A model generated the notes under the pieces. It worked only from the letters and a program-made list of their open reading frames with translations. It was not told where the DNA came from and searched no databases. A program made the position numbers and the translations under genes. Positions 45,571 to 57,765 of a stretch of 64,000 bases of DNA are shown one piece after another (positions within the stretch are counted from its first letter, which is position 1; the number at the start of each line of letters is the position of its first letter). The stretch spans positions 11,617,180 to 11,681,179 of the forward strand of contig OX940872.1 in NCBI GenBank assembly GCA_954871525.1, read 5' to 3'. The stretch comes from Parietaria judaica. Taxonomy: Eukaryota > Streptophyta > Magnoliopsida > Rosales > Urticaceae.

Positions 45571-45573
45571 CTA
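45565..45573 (-). promoter_or_regulatory. UAG stop in a readthrough-type context between protease and RT
   Basis: The gag-protease frame ends with TAG followed in frame by CAA CTA and then ATG. This fits the UAG-CAR-YYA consensus that promotes ribosomal readthrough in plant RNA viruses. The downstream frame is the same as the upstream one and enters RT directly. It could instead be an ordinary nonsense mutation, as other stops occur in this element. Confidence 0.5.
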
Positions 45574-47984
45574 TGCGGTAGATTGCTCTTTCCCGGCCTT
45601 AGCGGCCTGGATTTTCCGGAACGCGCTCATGTAGCAAATTCTGGATTGTTTCTGGTTTCCCTTTATCTCAACGATTTTTCCCGCCCTATTCGAGAAGCGT
45701 ATTAGTTGATGGTAGGTTGATGGTACGGCCTTCATCATGTGCAGCCAGGGCCTTCTTAGTATCATGTTGTAAACTGACGGGCAGTCCAACACTAGGAAAT
45801 TTTTGGTTTTCCCGACCCCTGCTGCTGCGATGGACAGTCGCACCGTGCCAATCGCATTGATGGTTCCTCCATCGAAGCCGGTTAGCGGGATGGCCTCTCT
45901 GTTGATCTCTGTTTCTTCAACTCCCAGCTTCAGCAGTGGCTCCAGGAAGATCATGTCGACTGAGCTCCCGTTATCGATTAGGATTCTATCCATCGTATAC
46001 GAGGCAACTAGGAGTGTGACGACCAGTTTGTCGTCGTGCGGTCCAATCAGCGTGGCTGCTTCGCTATCTTTGAACGAGATCTCGAAGTCCGGCTCTTGCC
46101 TCGGTACGACTACCGGTCCGGCCTTGAGCCTACTTTGGTGGGCCTGGATGGAGTTTACTGAGTTACCGTGCAGTTGGGACCCTCCTACGATCGTGTAGAT
46201 TCTGCCAATGGGCTCGTGAATGTCGTTGAGCTGCTCTCCAAAATCTTCCGCTTCTTCGTACGTCTGCTCGTCCGGTTCTTCGAGCATGTGTACCCGTCCT
46301 CTCTTGCTCGGCTGTATACTTTCGCGAGGTGTTCTCTGTTGTTCGTCTCTTTTTTGGCCATTGCGAGGTTGGTCTTTAGGGAGGCTTTGCTCGGTTGATT
46401 GTCCATTTTTCAGCTCGTTGCCGAAGTTAACTTCTCCCAATTCACCGTTGATGTATTTTTCCGCTAGGCGGGCACGGAGTACCATACAATTTTTCGTATG
46501 GTGCCCGAACACCTTGTGGAAATTGCACCACGCTTTTGGGTCGTGCTTCGGGAAGATTTTGTTGCTGTACGGTGGGAAGTCCCTTGAGCTGACCAGCACT
46601 TCTCCAGGGGTTTCTTCCGCTTCGATCTGTTCTTCGAAGTCCGCGGTTTCTGAATTTGCGTTGAAAACGTATGGATTTCGCGGGTTCGGTCCGTTATTTG
46701 CCCTCGGATTCTGGGCTTGGATTGGGGGGGAACTCCTCTGTCCCCTGAAAGGGTTGTTATGATTTCCGGCTCTGGGTGATGGTTGTTGTGTGGGCGGCCC
46801 GGGATTCCGTTGATGGACGGGTTGAGGTCCATGTCTCCTTCGCATGGCTTCGAGTTCTTCATAATGTCTGATCCAGTTGGATGATCTGTGGATCACGTAT
46901 TCGATGGAGTCGTAATGATTTACGACGATGTCCGTTTTGAACTTCGAGTCGTACCATAGTCCGGCCGTGAAAGCGGCTATGGCAGTTTCGTCACTGATCC
47001 CGTTTATTTTGACCATGGTCTTCTTGAACCTGGTCATGAAAGCTCTAAGGGGCTCTCCTCTCTCTTGCTGCAGGGCATAGAGGTTTGCCGCCGTGATCTC
47101 AGTTTCCATAAACATGGAAAAATGCTTGAGAAACAGGGTTGTCAGCTGTCCGAAGTTGTCTATGGACCGTGGTTCCAGTTTTGAGAAAACCACTCCATCG
47201 CTGGGCCGACCAAATTTTCTTAGAAATACTGGCAACGCCCAGCGTCTAATTCGTGTGCTTCCAGATGGGCTCGTCCCATCGCGATCCTGAAGGATCTCAG
47301 GTGTACTTTGGGATCGGTCGTCCCGTCGTACTTCGGCACGTATACGCGCCCGCCTTCCCTGAGTATAACATTAGCTATGACGGGCTTGAAGGGCGTCCTT
47401 TCTGCCTCCTCTACTAAACGTTCTATCTCGGGGGCAGCGGTAGCGGCACTGTGTACGCGAGAGCGCACGTGAATGAGTTTCTCATTCATTTCGGCCATTG
47501 AGCGTTTAAGCTCCTCTAGTTCTGTGCGTTGAGGAGCTGGTTCGGGACGCACAGCTTGGAGGGGTTTCTGTCCGTACACCGGGCAGGGATACCTCGGGTA
47601 CATGACCGGCTGGCTGTTAAGGGCCTGGCTAATGTCACGACTTTGCTCGTACCCCGAGGGTCGGTTCTGGGGTCCAGAGCGTTGGCGACTGCTCGAAGAA
47701 ACATTTCCCGCACTAGACGGGTAGAGACCCGGCAAGGGGGTGAAGAGGGGCGTTCCTGTTTTAGGAGGCGGTGGAGGTGTCGAGGGTCTAGGCCCACTGG
47801 GTGGTCGGGGTTGGTTTTGCCTCGACGCTTGCGGATTGTCCAGGTCGGCAAAGTCGAAATGGACAGCGTTGAGGTCTATCCGGCCTTGATGCCCAGAGCT
47901 CTGTCCCGGGTCATCCCGGTTATTAGTCTGATGATGCTCATTATGGGCTCGATTTTCTTCAAGAGACTCGAGTCGCCGGCGCAA
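45571..47984 (-). pseudogene. Tat Gag-protease remnant
   Basis: Starts at about 47984 with a charged, proline-rich Gag N-terminus (PRPSTPPPPPKTG). A TAA near 47227 and a frameshift near 47200 interrupt the retrotransposon Gag domain (GRAHLEAHELDAGRC, then KLEPRSIDNFGQL and LRAFMTRFKKTMVKI). A proline/asparagine-rich linker follows, then a segment with WCNFHKVFGHHTKNC, a zinc-knuckle-like region. The protease motif ILIDNGSSVDMIF near 46000-45960 (DNGS type, common in this lineage) ends the polyprotein at the UAG 45571-45573. Confidence 0.87.
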
Positions 47985-48147
47985 CTCTCGATTCTCAGCG
48001 GGGTACTAGCCTCTAGTTGAGATTACAGGTTGTTTGACTCCGTGTTTCGGTCTGGGTTGTTCACCTCAGACTCGTTCACGATTGCGATTTCGTCGTTGCT
48101 CATGTTTGTAGAGTGCTTTGAGCTTTTAGAAGTTGGCGATATCAATT

Positions 48148-48165
48148 TCCCACAGACGGCGCCAA
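48148..48165 (-). other. Primer-binding site of the Tat element
   Basis: TGGCGCCGTCTGTGGGAA on the minus strand, four bases after the LTR end. TGGCGCCG-type primer sites are usual for Tat/Athila gypsy elements, in contrast to the tRNA-Met sites of the other elements here. Confidence 0.85.
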
Positions 48166-48167
48166 AA

Positions 48168-49023
48168 TGTTGACGTGGTTTCCCACCTCAATCAGTCGAG
48201 TGTGACTTGTGAGCATATGATATTTTTTTAATAGAACAATTTGGTGGAATTCGATCTCTCACGTTGCAAGCTCTCGATTCACTCACGATATATGTATATA
48301 TATAAAAGCAATATAAATGAGACGAGGGGTTTTTTTTATAGAGGTTCGTCCCAAGGCGGTAGTTGACTACTTCCTCTGTTAGTTTATTGCGACAATAGAC
48401 ATAGACGGATAGCTACAGACAGCTAGATCACGCCTAGGAATGGAAATGAATAGAAAAGAAGGGAAAGAATACAACAAAATCTTAAGTGAGCAAGAATGAC
48501 GGGTAGAAGCTTTCAGTGTATTCTCTCAAGGTTGCAAGTATGCGTGTGTGTTGATCTGAGCTTGAACTTGATATTTATAGGCTTCAATTCTTCCCATTGG
48601 TCTTCCAGGAATCATGGGGTCTTCTCTCCGTGCTGACTGGGTTGAATGGACGACCTTGCTACACGTGTCCAATGACTTCGTTCTCGTCGTCGTGTTTCAA
48701 TTATGCCCGTTGGAGGCTTGACTCCGTACTCCTGGTCTTCCGCCTGGATTTGAAGTGGGATGCCGGGTAGAGAATATGACAACTCTACCCTCGCCTTTCT
48801 GGATTGTTGTCGAATGGATATTGGGCCTTAGAGCCCTTTGGGCCGAGTAGCCTTGTATCCGTCGGCTTTGGTCTGATTGAGAGTCTCATTGGGCTTCTCA
48901 ATTGGGCTTTTATGAATATCAGTTTATTTCTTTAAAGCCTTTTATCATGGTTTGCAAATTTAATTAATTCACAACTTTAGCACTTTATGTCATATTAAAT
49001 AATGACGAATTTGTACATCAACA
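48168..49023 (-). repeat. 5' LTR of the Tat element, 856 bp
   Basis: On the minus strand it starts TGTTGATGTAC and ends ACGTCAACA, giving complementary TGTTGA..TCAACA ends. A poly-T/AT-rich segment and TATATATAAAAG-type sequence near 48290-48305 may be part of its regulatory region. No second copy in the window. Confidence 0.8.
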
Positions 49024-49177
49024 GTAATAACATAATTGCATCCTTTATGAACTAAGGAATCAAACATTCTATTTTACTCTACCAGAAACTATAAAAAATT
49101 AACATAATAAACACCATCTTTATTCAACGACTTGTCATAATATTTTACAAATGGATAAATATCTTGTTTAAGGACAC

Positions 49178-52100
49178 ACATTTCCAATAGTCCGAGGTCG
49201 CTCATCTAGAAATCCTTCATTATCTATTTCTTGAATCCATTTATGCCTTCTGCACTGGATCCAGTTACGATCAGGTCATCGTCGTACACACCGACGATGA
49301 GGGCCTCTTCTCCTGAGTTCCTCGTGTAGACTGCCTGCTCCTAGGAATACTTCTTGAAACCATGACTCTTCATACTTATTTCGAGTCGAGTGTTCCATGC
49401 ACGTGGTGCTTGTCTTAAGCCATAAAGAGCTTTTGACAACTTGTAGACCTTGTGCTCTGTGGTCTTTTCGACGAAGCCTTCTGGCTGAGCAACGTAAACT
49501 TTTTCTTACAGTTCACCATTTAGGAATGCCGATTTGAATTCCAAGTGATGGATTTTCCAGCCTCGGTGAGCTGCGAGGGATAGGATCCGCCTGACCGTGT
49601 CGAGTCTGGCTACTGGAGCAAAAACTTCCTCAAAGTGTACTCCATGCTTCTGCACATAACTCTTTGCAACCAATCTGGCCTTGTGCTTGAGAACCTTGCC
49701 TTATGAGTCCTTCTTGAGCTTGTAGACCCACTTCAGACCAATGGAATTTTGATCTATTTTAAGGTCGACTAGTTCCCATGTCTGATTCTTCTCAATGGAC
49801 TCCGACTCTCGCTTCATCGATTTTTGCCATTATTTCTCGGTGGTTGCCTCACGGTAGTTGATTGGTTCCTCTTCACTAACCAGCAGGAGCTCCTCCAGAC
49901 TCGAATAGGACTCCCGCGCTTCTTCGTAAATGTCGGGCATAGTACGGAACCCTTTTGGTCCGTCCTAGATCGACGAGTCTCCCAAGCTAGTTCCTCTCGA
50001 ACAAGCTGTCATTGGGATCGTGGTGCTCATTCCTGATCCTGAATTGGGCGAACCTGGTGGTGAGCTGGTTCTAGACGAACTGGTTTCCGTCGAGCTGGGC
50101 GTTGCTAGCCCCTGGAACGGACTATCTCCCTCTTCATGCTTGGCCGCCTCTTCCTCTTCGAGTATGAACTCCATTGAATTCTGTTTGGGCTCTCCGTTCT
50201 CGTCTCGCCAATCAAACTTCTTCTCCTCTTCAAACACGGCGTCTCTACTCACATGCGCTTTGCCGCGTTGGGGGTCGTAAAACTTGTGTGCCTTGCTCCC
50301 TTCTTCAGCGCCAAGGTACACCATCGGTTGACTCCGATCATCGAGCTTTTTGAGGTTTGTTCCCACAGTCTTCACATGTGCGGTGCACCAAAACACCTTC
50401 AAATGCTCCGGATCAGGTTTCTTCCCATTCCACGCTTGGTAAAGGGTGCGGTCACCTAGCGCTTTCTTTGGTAGACGGTTCAGCAAGTAGACTGCATGTC
50501 GTTCTGCTTCTCCTTAGAATATCGTCGGGACTTACATGCTTTTCAGCAAGCTCCTTGCAGTGTCCATGACGGTCCGGTTCCGTCTCTCGACTACGCCGTT
50601 CTGTTGGGGCATGTATGGTGTGGTGATGTATCGCTCGGCACCTTCTTCTCCGCAGTATTCTGTGAAATTTTGAGACGTGAACTCGCCTCCTCGATCTGTT
50701 CGCAAGGTCTTTAGTCTATGTCCTGATTGGTTCTCCACAAGCCTCTTAACTTCTTGAAGACTTCAAGGGCTCCACTTTTGTCTTTGAGCTTATAAACCCA
50801 CATCCAACGACTGTAATCATCAACAAGTAAAAAGAAGTACTTGTTGCCGGCTAGGGTAGCCGGGGTGATTGGATCACACAGGTCAGCGTGCACCAGTTGG
50901 AGGGGTCGCTCTACTTGGAACTTGGCCTTGATCGGAAATGGCACTCTTGCTTGTTTTGCGACCATGCAACATTCACAGAGCTGGTTGGGGTGCTCAATCT
51001 TCGGTATCCCAAAGGCCATTTTCTTCTCTCCCATCATCTTGAGCGCGTAGAAATTTACGTGCCTAATTCGTGCGTGCCACAACCAAGCTGGGTCTGGTAG
51101 AGACGCCATTAAGCATACGGGATGGCCCGTCTGCACGAGTATCTTTTATAGCCTGTTCGACGTTCTCTTCACCTTCATCAATAGGGCGCCACTTTGGTTC
51201 CACATCTTCAAGTACGAGTCGGCCATCACCACCGTGTTGCCGACTTCGGTCATCTGACCAAGGCTGATGATGTTACTCTTCAGCTTCGGGATGTAGTACA
51301 CCTGAGTCAGTAGGTGTTGGTCCCCATTCTTGCACTAGAATGGACCATCTTCGTGTGATTTCGATGATCGAATCATCGCTGAACTTCACGCTCCCTGTGA
51401 TATTTTCATCGAGCTTTTTAAACTTAGCTCGATCTCCCGTCATATGGTTGCTTGCACATAGTCTAAATACCAAACGCCGGTATAGACTTTCTTCTCTCCG
51501 TCTAAGAGGAGGTTTGCAATAACCTTGTCCTTGATGAGCATGACCATCTCGTCGGCCATCTTCTCCGAGCTGGGCCTCTTCTCGGCCATCATCAGCTCGG
51601 GCTCCGGGCTTGACTTCACGTCGACTGGCTCCTTCAGGTCGGTCTTCTCTCTGACCGATTCTCGCCCGGTCTCAGCGTCGCTCTCGCCTTCGACGCTCGT
51701 CTCCTCATCTCTCCGGACTTCAACGTTCCTCTCCTATTAGGCAAACATCAACATTTGCTCGTCTTCGTGGAATCTTGTTAGATTCGCTTCGTCGTCGTGC
51801 TTCTTACAGCGGTATTCTGATGCATAGTGCCCGAGTTTCTGATAATTGTAGCACTTCACCGTACTCTTGTCTCTACGGGCTGTGGTGCCTTCTTGGCAGG
51901 GTGAGCTACTGCCGCGACCGTTCATGTCACGACCTCGCCCTCGTCCTCGACCTCTACCACGTGCTTGGCTATCTCCCCCGTACCTTCCACGACTCGACGA
52001 GCTTGAAGAAGACTCAGCTCCATAGTTCTTCTTCTGCTTGGCCACCCATTCTTCATGTGTTAGCATGAGGTGCTTCTCTTCACCATTCTTTAGTGTGACG

Positions 52101-52690
52101 CCTCCCATTTTCTTATCCATCGCTTCTTGGCTTGCTAGCAAATTCTCAAACTCTACAAGTGATGGTTGAACGGGCCATCCTTGTACAGCAATTACGAAGC
52201 TTCGATACTCTGTTCTTAAGCCGTGAATGATGATCCTCTTCATACGGGCCTTTCCGATGACGGACTTCATATCGAGATCACTAATCTCATGACATATTGA
52301 CTTGATCTTGTGAAAATACTGAGCAATCGTCATGTCGCGTTGTGATATCGATAGTAGCTCGTTCTCCAAGAGTTGTAGCCTCGCGTCATTCTTCTATGAG
52401 AAAAGTGTCACGAACGTCTCCCATGATTCTTTAGGCGTCTTGTCGTCCCGAATGTTCTCCAATATCTCTTCTTCAACGGTGGTCTTCAGGGAAAACATCG
52501 CTTTGCCAGCTTTGATTCTCCATTTGCGTAATATGTCGTTAGCATCTTCCTCCGGTGGCGTAGTTTCGCTTCTGCCGACGACCTCCCAAAGGTCGTGTCC
52601 TTGCAAATAGGACATCATGCATGTTGCCCATGTGTTGTAGTTGTTTCTGTTGAGTTTCTTGATTCCTCGAACAACTTCAAGATCACCCAT
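49178..52690 (-). pseudogene. copia Gag-Pol remnant
   Basis: Gag starts at ATG 52690 (MGDLEVVRGIKKL) with the NYNTWA signature, a stop near 52394, then an intact stretch to 51737. The zinc knuckle reads CYNYQKLGHYASEYRC, with two of the three cysteines changed to tyrosine. The protease site that should read DTGASNHM is RLCASNHM near 51455, so the catalytic aspartate is lost. Integrase spans about 51130-50000 (HARIRHVN, CECC, LLVDDYSRW, RTDRGGEF, PQQNGVVERRNR) with stops between segments. RT (49790-49180) shows VYDDDLIVTG in place of YVDD and ends truncated. Clearly inactive. Confidence 0.87.
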
Positions 52691-52769
52691 CGTGTTGGCG
52701 GTACCTCGACACAAAGAAAACGCTCACAAAAAAATCTCAAGAGACCTGCCAACAACACTCACAACCCCG

Positions 52770-52781
52770 ACTCTGATACCA
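52770..52781 (-). other. Primer-binding site of the minus-strand copia element
   Basis: TGGTATCAGAGT on the minus strand, one base from the tRNA-Met consensus. Confidence 0.8.
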
Positions 52782-52785
52782 AATT

Positions 52786-53040
52786 TTGGTTCCCAAAAAC
52801 GAAATCGTCGCCGAAACACGTTGCCGGAACACGCCGAGAACAAACGACAACAAGACCACTACTTGATCACACTCTCACACTGTATTATATTTAATAATGT
52901 GTATATATATAAAGGGCATACGAATGAAGAGAATAAGAGGCACTCAGATTGAAGTTTTCAAGTGGGAGTGAGGTGAAATAAGTTCAAAACCTCAGGGTCT
53001 TTATATAGCCAAAAACATGAGATAAAATTAATCCCCGAAA
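52786..53040 (-). repeat. Partial 5' LTR of the minus-strand copia element
   Basis: Lies just upstream of the primer site. A minus-strand TATA-like CTATATAAAGACC near 52996-53008 may be its promoter. It is lost into the hAT element at about 53040. Confidence 0.5.
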
Positions 53041-56000
53041 TATGGATCCGGTTTGAAACCCGGATCCACATTTAAAAAAAAAACGGACCCGGAACTATTC
53101 GGCTCCGAAAAAACCCAGACCCGGAACTATCCGGATCTGGATAAAGTCGGAACCGGATAGATCCGGTTCCGGGTTTTCTAAAATTAAATAATAAAAAAAA
53201 TGGCTTTAGATCTGAGACGTTGGATCAACTCGATCAACGGCTTAGATCTGAGAGCCGTTGGAGAGGGGACAGATTTTGCAGGGACTGCGACAAAAGTACC
53301 TGCCACGCTTCAGTCTGCAGGGAGCCGTTGGGAGCAATGACTATATTGCCTCGTGGTCCCCAAAAAATACCCGTTGGGCCTTTATTACACCCTCTTTCTC
53401 GAATTCCTTCATCATTTTCCCTATGATGTCGACCTCGACGATAATGAGGACGACGATACGGATGATCTGAATCAAGGCGATGACGCCGACGTCGCCGAGG
53501 AGGAGGAGGTTCTGGGAGCTAGCGGTCTGCCCCCGCATACGCCACCGAGGAAGCGAAAGAAATTAACGGGTTTGGTGTGGCAGAACGATTTCCGGGCCGA
53601 GTATAGATACAACCACTCCACTGGTTTGGAAGATAGGTATGGAATTTGCATCCACACCGGAAAAGAATTCAAGGCCCATCCGAAGAACAACGGCAACTCC
53701 CGCCTACAAAAGCACGCCGAGCGGTGCAAAAGGTTACAGCGGGAGCAAGAGGTAAGTCGTCTATCCGATGAAATATATAGGGAAGTTGTGGCTGAGTGGG
53801 TTATACTTGATGGTTTGCCTATATCGGCCCCCGAGGGCGAAGGTTTTAATAAAATGATGATGAAGTTGGCGACGATAAACTATAGGGAAATCACGTATTA
53901 TATAACCCACGAAACGATTCTAAAATTTTATGAAAAGAAAAGGGCCAATTTACAAGAAATGTTCTAACGATCTTCTTACAAATTTTCTTTAACGTCGGAT
54001 TGTTGGAAAGGCCATGCTAATGATGATTATATTACCGTCGTAGCTCATTTTATTAATGATCAATGGAGTATGGAAAAGCGCATTATAGGTTTTAAGCCGA
54101 TAAGGGTTAGGCACACATCAGTAAACCTAGCCGAGGCTATCATAGAGGTTTTGTCGGATTGGAACCTCCTCAAGGATAGAGTTGTTTCTATTACGTTAGA
54201 TAACGCTAGTGCGCATGCCGGTGCCGTAGAAATAATGAAGGAACATTTGACCAATCTTAGGGATAGTCATTTTCATCAAAGGTGTGCATGTCATATTATT
54301 AACTTGATTGTTCGATCCGGTATGAAAGTTATTTCCGATAGTATAGCAAAAATAAGGAACGTTATTATATATATCCGATCATCTACGCAGCGTACAGTTT
54401 CTTGGGAAGATTGTTGCAGGGCTAACAATTACAGGGTTAGAACGTTTCAACCGGACATGCCGATCCGATGGAACTCGACTTACATGATGTTGGATGCTGT
54501 CCTACCATACAAGGAGCTTCTTACGAACTAGATCAACAGCCCGGAGCACGACTACCGCGAAGACATCACTTCAGAAGATTGGATAACCGCTATCCAATTC
54601 CAGGCTTTTCTTCACCTTTTTAATCAAATTACTATTGATTTATCTCACGTTTACTCACCCACGTCTCAAAGAGCTTTGCTCGCTGTATTTGATATTTTGT
54701 GTCATTTTGAAACTGCAAAAAGAAATCCTTTAGTTATCAATGTACTAACTCCTATGATTTCAAAGTTCTAGACTTATTGGAGTTCTAAAAGGCTCCCGTT
54801 TTTATATTGTGCCGCGGTTATCGTAGATCCGACGCTTAAACTTTCTCAATTGCAGGATGTCTTACAAGCGATGCAAAATATGACGGGGGAGCCCTACATG
54901 ACGGACAATTACTTCGACGCGGATCAAAAGATGAAGGAACTTTACCAAGAGTACGAGCAAAGATTTACCGATGCTGAAGATCACAAGGATGAAACGAATC
55001 CGCAACAACAACAAACTCAGGTAATTTTTATTATAAGTTTTAATTTCTTAATTTACTCATTTAATTTCTTAATTTACTCATTTAATTTATTAACACTCTA
55101 AATGTTTTTTTTTTCTTTTCAATATAGGGCGGACGCGGGGCCGGTTCACCATACATGTACAATCACCGGTGATTCTACAACCTTACGTCCCTCGGGCAAG
55201 GCGGCGGTGTCGCGTCTTCTTCAACGGGTTCACAAGCAAGCGGAAGTTCAGGCTCTCGTGTTCCTGGTCGACGTCGTCGTCGCAGATCCGGCGACGAGTA
55301 CGCCAGGTTCTGCAACCTTCCTGCAACACCGTGTCCGGATGAAGGCTTTGACATCCTTAAATGGTGGCACATGAACCAATCAGAGTATCCGGTTTTATCC
55401 ATGTTAGCTCGGGACATTCTCACAATCCCGGTCTCAACGGTATCATCGGAGGTGGCGTTCTCAATGGCCGGAAGGTTGTTAGAGCCTCGTCACAAGTCAA
55501 TGGTGGCAAGAATGGTCGAGATCCTTATGCTTTCGAGAGATTGGATTATGGCCAACCAACGACAACAAGAAAACGATATGGTGGACAAAGAAATTGCGAA
55601 TTACTTTGGGAATATTCAAGTGTAATTCCTTCTTAGTTGTTCTTTTTTCTTGTTGTATTACGCCTTTGTAACTTGTATTGTTTTACCGTTGTACTTGTAC
55701 GTTCCTATCCGAATCCGAATCCGATCTTGAGTTTGTTTTGTTGAATAAAAACGCATTTTTATTTTTATTTTTCGTTGTATACTTTAATTTTTATTTAATT
55801 CATGTTTTTTTCTAAATAAATATTCAAACACATAAATAACTTAAGAATTTAAACTTTTATTATTTTTAAAACCGAACTTAGGTATAATTACCAAAATGTT
55901 GTATTTGAACAACTAAACAATATAAATATTAAAGGACCTAAACATTAAATAAAATAAACTAAATTAAAAAAAAAAAAACCAGGAACCGGATTTATCCGGG

Positions 56001-56095
56001 ATTTTTTTTTTTCGGAACCGGATGAATCCGGGTCCGGGTTTTGGGCGGGAATTTTTTTTTTGTCCGACCGGCGTGCGTTTTCCCTCGGATTTTGG
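53040..56095 (+). mobile_element. hAT-superfamily DNA transposon, decayed
   Basis: A plus-strand transposase remnant is flanked by GC-rich subterminal repeats of the type CCGGAACTATCCGGAT. These occur at about 53050-53180 on the left and 55980-56045 on the right (GGAACCGGAT, ATCCGGGT), in a locally AT-rich setting. Exact terminal inverted repeats and the 8-bp target duplication could not be defined. Confidence 0.8.
53353..55625 (+). pseudogene. hAT transposase remnant (BED finger to hATC domain)
   Basis: An acidic N-terminus (about 53430-53510) precedes a BED-type region (VWQNDFRAEYRYN, with CIH and LQKHAERC). TAA at 53965-53967 interrupts it. The core resumes with LTSDCWKGHANDDYITVVAHFI near 53995-54060 and SITLDNASAHAGAV (54190-54230). 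HQRCACHIINLIV follows (54280-54310), then PIRWNSTYMML (54460-54490). Stops follow at 54529 and 54769. An apparent intron at 55021-55127 (CAG/GTAATT to ATATAG/GG) leads to the hATC dimerisation region: YPVLSMLARDILTIPVSTV and FSMAGRLLEPRHKSM (55385-55500). The frame ends at 55625. Unlike an active hAT gene it has several stops. Confidence 0.88.
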
Positions 56096-57765
56096 GGACT
56101 AGGTAAAATTACTATTTTAACCTTTCTATACTTGCCTATCAAGTAATCTTGATGAGCACGTAAACTTGTGTTTCAATAGCATTATCCATAAATATTAAAT
56201 AGAGCAACTTGCATATTAAGTTGTTTGAGCTGTCAGAGCTTATTATTACAAAGTTAATGCATGTCCTAGTTTTCATAAGGCGGGTTTTTTCTTACGAGTA
56301 TGACACTTGATTTTTTTATTTTTATTTTATGGATATTAGTGGCATAAATATTAAAAATATTTATAATAAATTAACGTTAAATACCTATTTTTTGTTTTAA
56401 TCGGATAAAATACCAATAGTTTTTTTTATGTTATAGACAAGTATCTACAAACAATCCCGAAAAAGTACATGTATATAGTGAGATAAAAGTATTAGTAAGT
56501 TATCCGGCTAAAAGAACAAAAAATATTTACGTTCGTTTTTCAAATACTTTTGATATTTGTGCCATGAATAACTCATGATTCTAAAGGCCCTCGTAGTGGA
56601 AATTTGAGATATTAGTCATATTGTCCTATTCTTATCTACGTCATATTTATGTTGATTTTTTATCGTGGGTAACAAACTTACGTCTCTAATTAGTAATTAC
56701 CCTATGAGCTCGAGGTAATTTAACTTCAGGAAATTCGTTTTTGGGGGGGGAATTCTCCTATCTGCCTTTGGGCTGGTAAATGGGCCTAAGCACTTGAGTG
56801 CACCCTAAGTGCCTAATGGGCTTTATTAATATATTGTCAAAAAATTAATAAATTAGCAGCTCATAACAGAGGCACGAAGTCGTATTAAATCAGACCTGTT
56901 GCAGTTGGGTCGGTGGTCGGAAGATTCCATGATTAAAAGAGAAGCGTTAAGATATTAATTTTTTTTCACAAGATGAGTATAAATCAGTAATTAACTGAAT
57001 CGATGTTGGATAACATTTTACTCATTTACTCATCACACAAGTCCTTCCAAACAAATTACAATGGATCTCAAGGAAAAGTGACAGGTATGAAAATCAGTTA
57101 TTTCACAATCTTGCAACATCACATCAATGTATAATATCAAATCTACAAATTTCCAATATACAGATGTTGTTTTAGCTTAAAATGACATTATTTCCAAAAC
57201 AAACAAAATTTATGAAGCATAAGTTTTTATATTTGGAGTGGTGACATGATTAAATGATAAATCTTTTGACATTATAATACTCATGAAAAACACCGCGCCA
57301 GTCATCTTTGGTTTTCGTTAATAGCAAACATCGGACGATACGTTTTCTAACGTCATTCGAAGCTTCTTGCCGTAAAAAAAATCGTGGCGGCGATCATGAT
57401 TGATACGATCTTGGAAGGCTGGGCCTGGAACCGTTGATTTTGAGGGCGTATGATCAATAACTTTTGATAGCTTTGTGTAGCTGTGTTATATATATATATC
57501 ATCAATCGAAATCGAAAAATCAATGCATGTCCCAACTCAAGCTTGCAATATAATCAAATATATTTAATCATAATATAGTTAAATGAAAGTATACATTATA
57601 TGAGCAAACTTCATGGTTTACACGTCTTTGTGGCCAAATTATATTAGAGATACAATGGGAAAAGAAAAGAAAATAACAAATCAAAACAAAACCAAAAACC
57701 AAAAATACAGAATTATATATAATATGCAAATAAATGCATTATTGAAAATGTAGATGCAAGATTAA
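56096..57765. other. AT-rich intergenic DNA between the hAT element and XTH-B
   Basis: No gene, no paired repeats. A run of eight Gs occurs near 56740. The last few hundred bases include the presumed 3' UTR of XTH-B. Confidence 0.5.

Larger units (their letters stand above)
37900..49023 (-). mobile_element. Tat-lineage Ty3/gypsy retrotransposon with antisense gene
   Basis: Minus-strand order is 5' LTR (49023-48168), primer site, gag-protease, RT, RNase H, second (archaeal-type) RNase H, integrase, minisatellite, then a plus-strand extra gene. A second RNase H and an antisense extra gene downstream of integrase are known features of the Tat lineage. The 3' LTR expected near 38000 was not found, so the left end is truncated or too diverged; the boundary is approximate. 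Coding regions carry multiple stops and frameshifts. Confidence 0.88.
49178..53040 (-). mobile_element. Ty1/copia element, 3'-truncated, minus strand
   Basis: Minus-strand order is LTR, primer site (52781-52770), gag, protease, integrase and RT, ending abruptly inside RT after the DLGLL motif at about 49180. RNase H and the 3' LTR are missing. It is the same family as the element at 1-3400. The LTR on the right side runs into the hAT element and is incomplete. Confidence 0.88.

Noticed and set aside
53020..56115. CCCCGAAAT and CCCCAAAAT as terminal inverted repeats of the hAT element
   Set aside because: Only nine partly matching bases and no 8-bp target duplication beside them.
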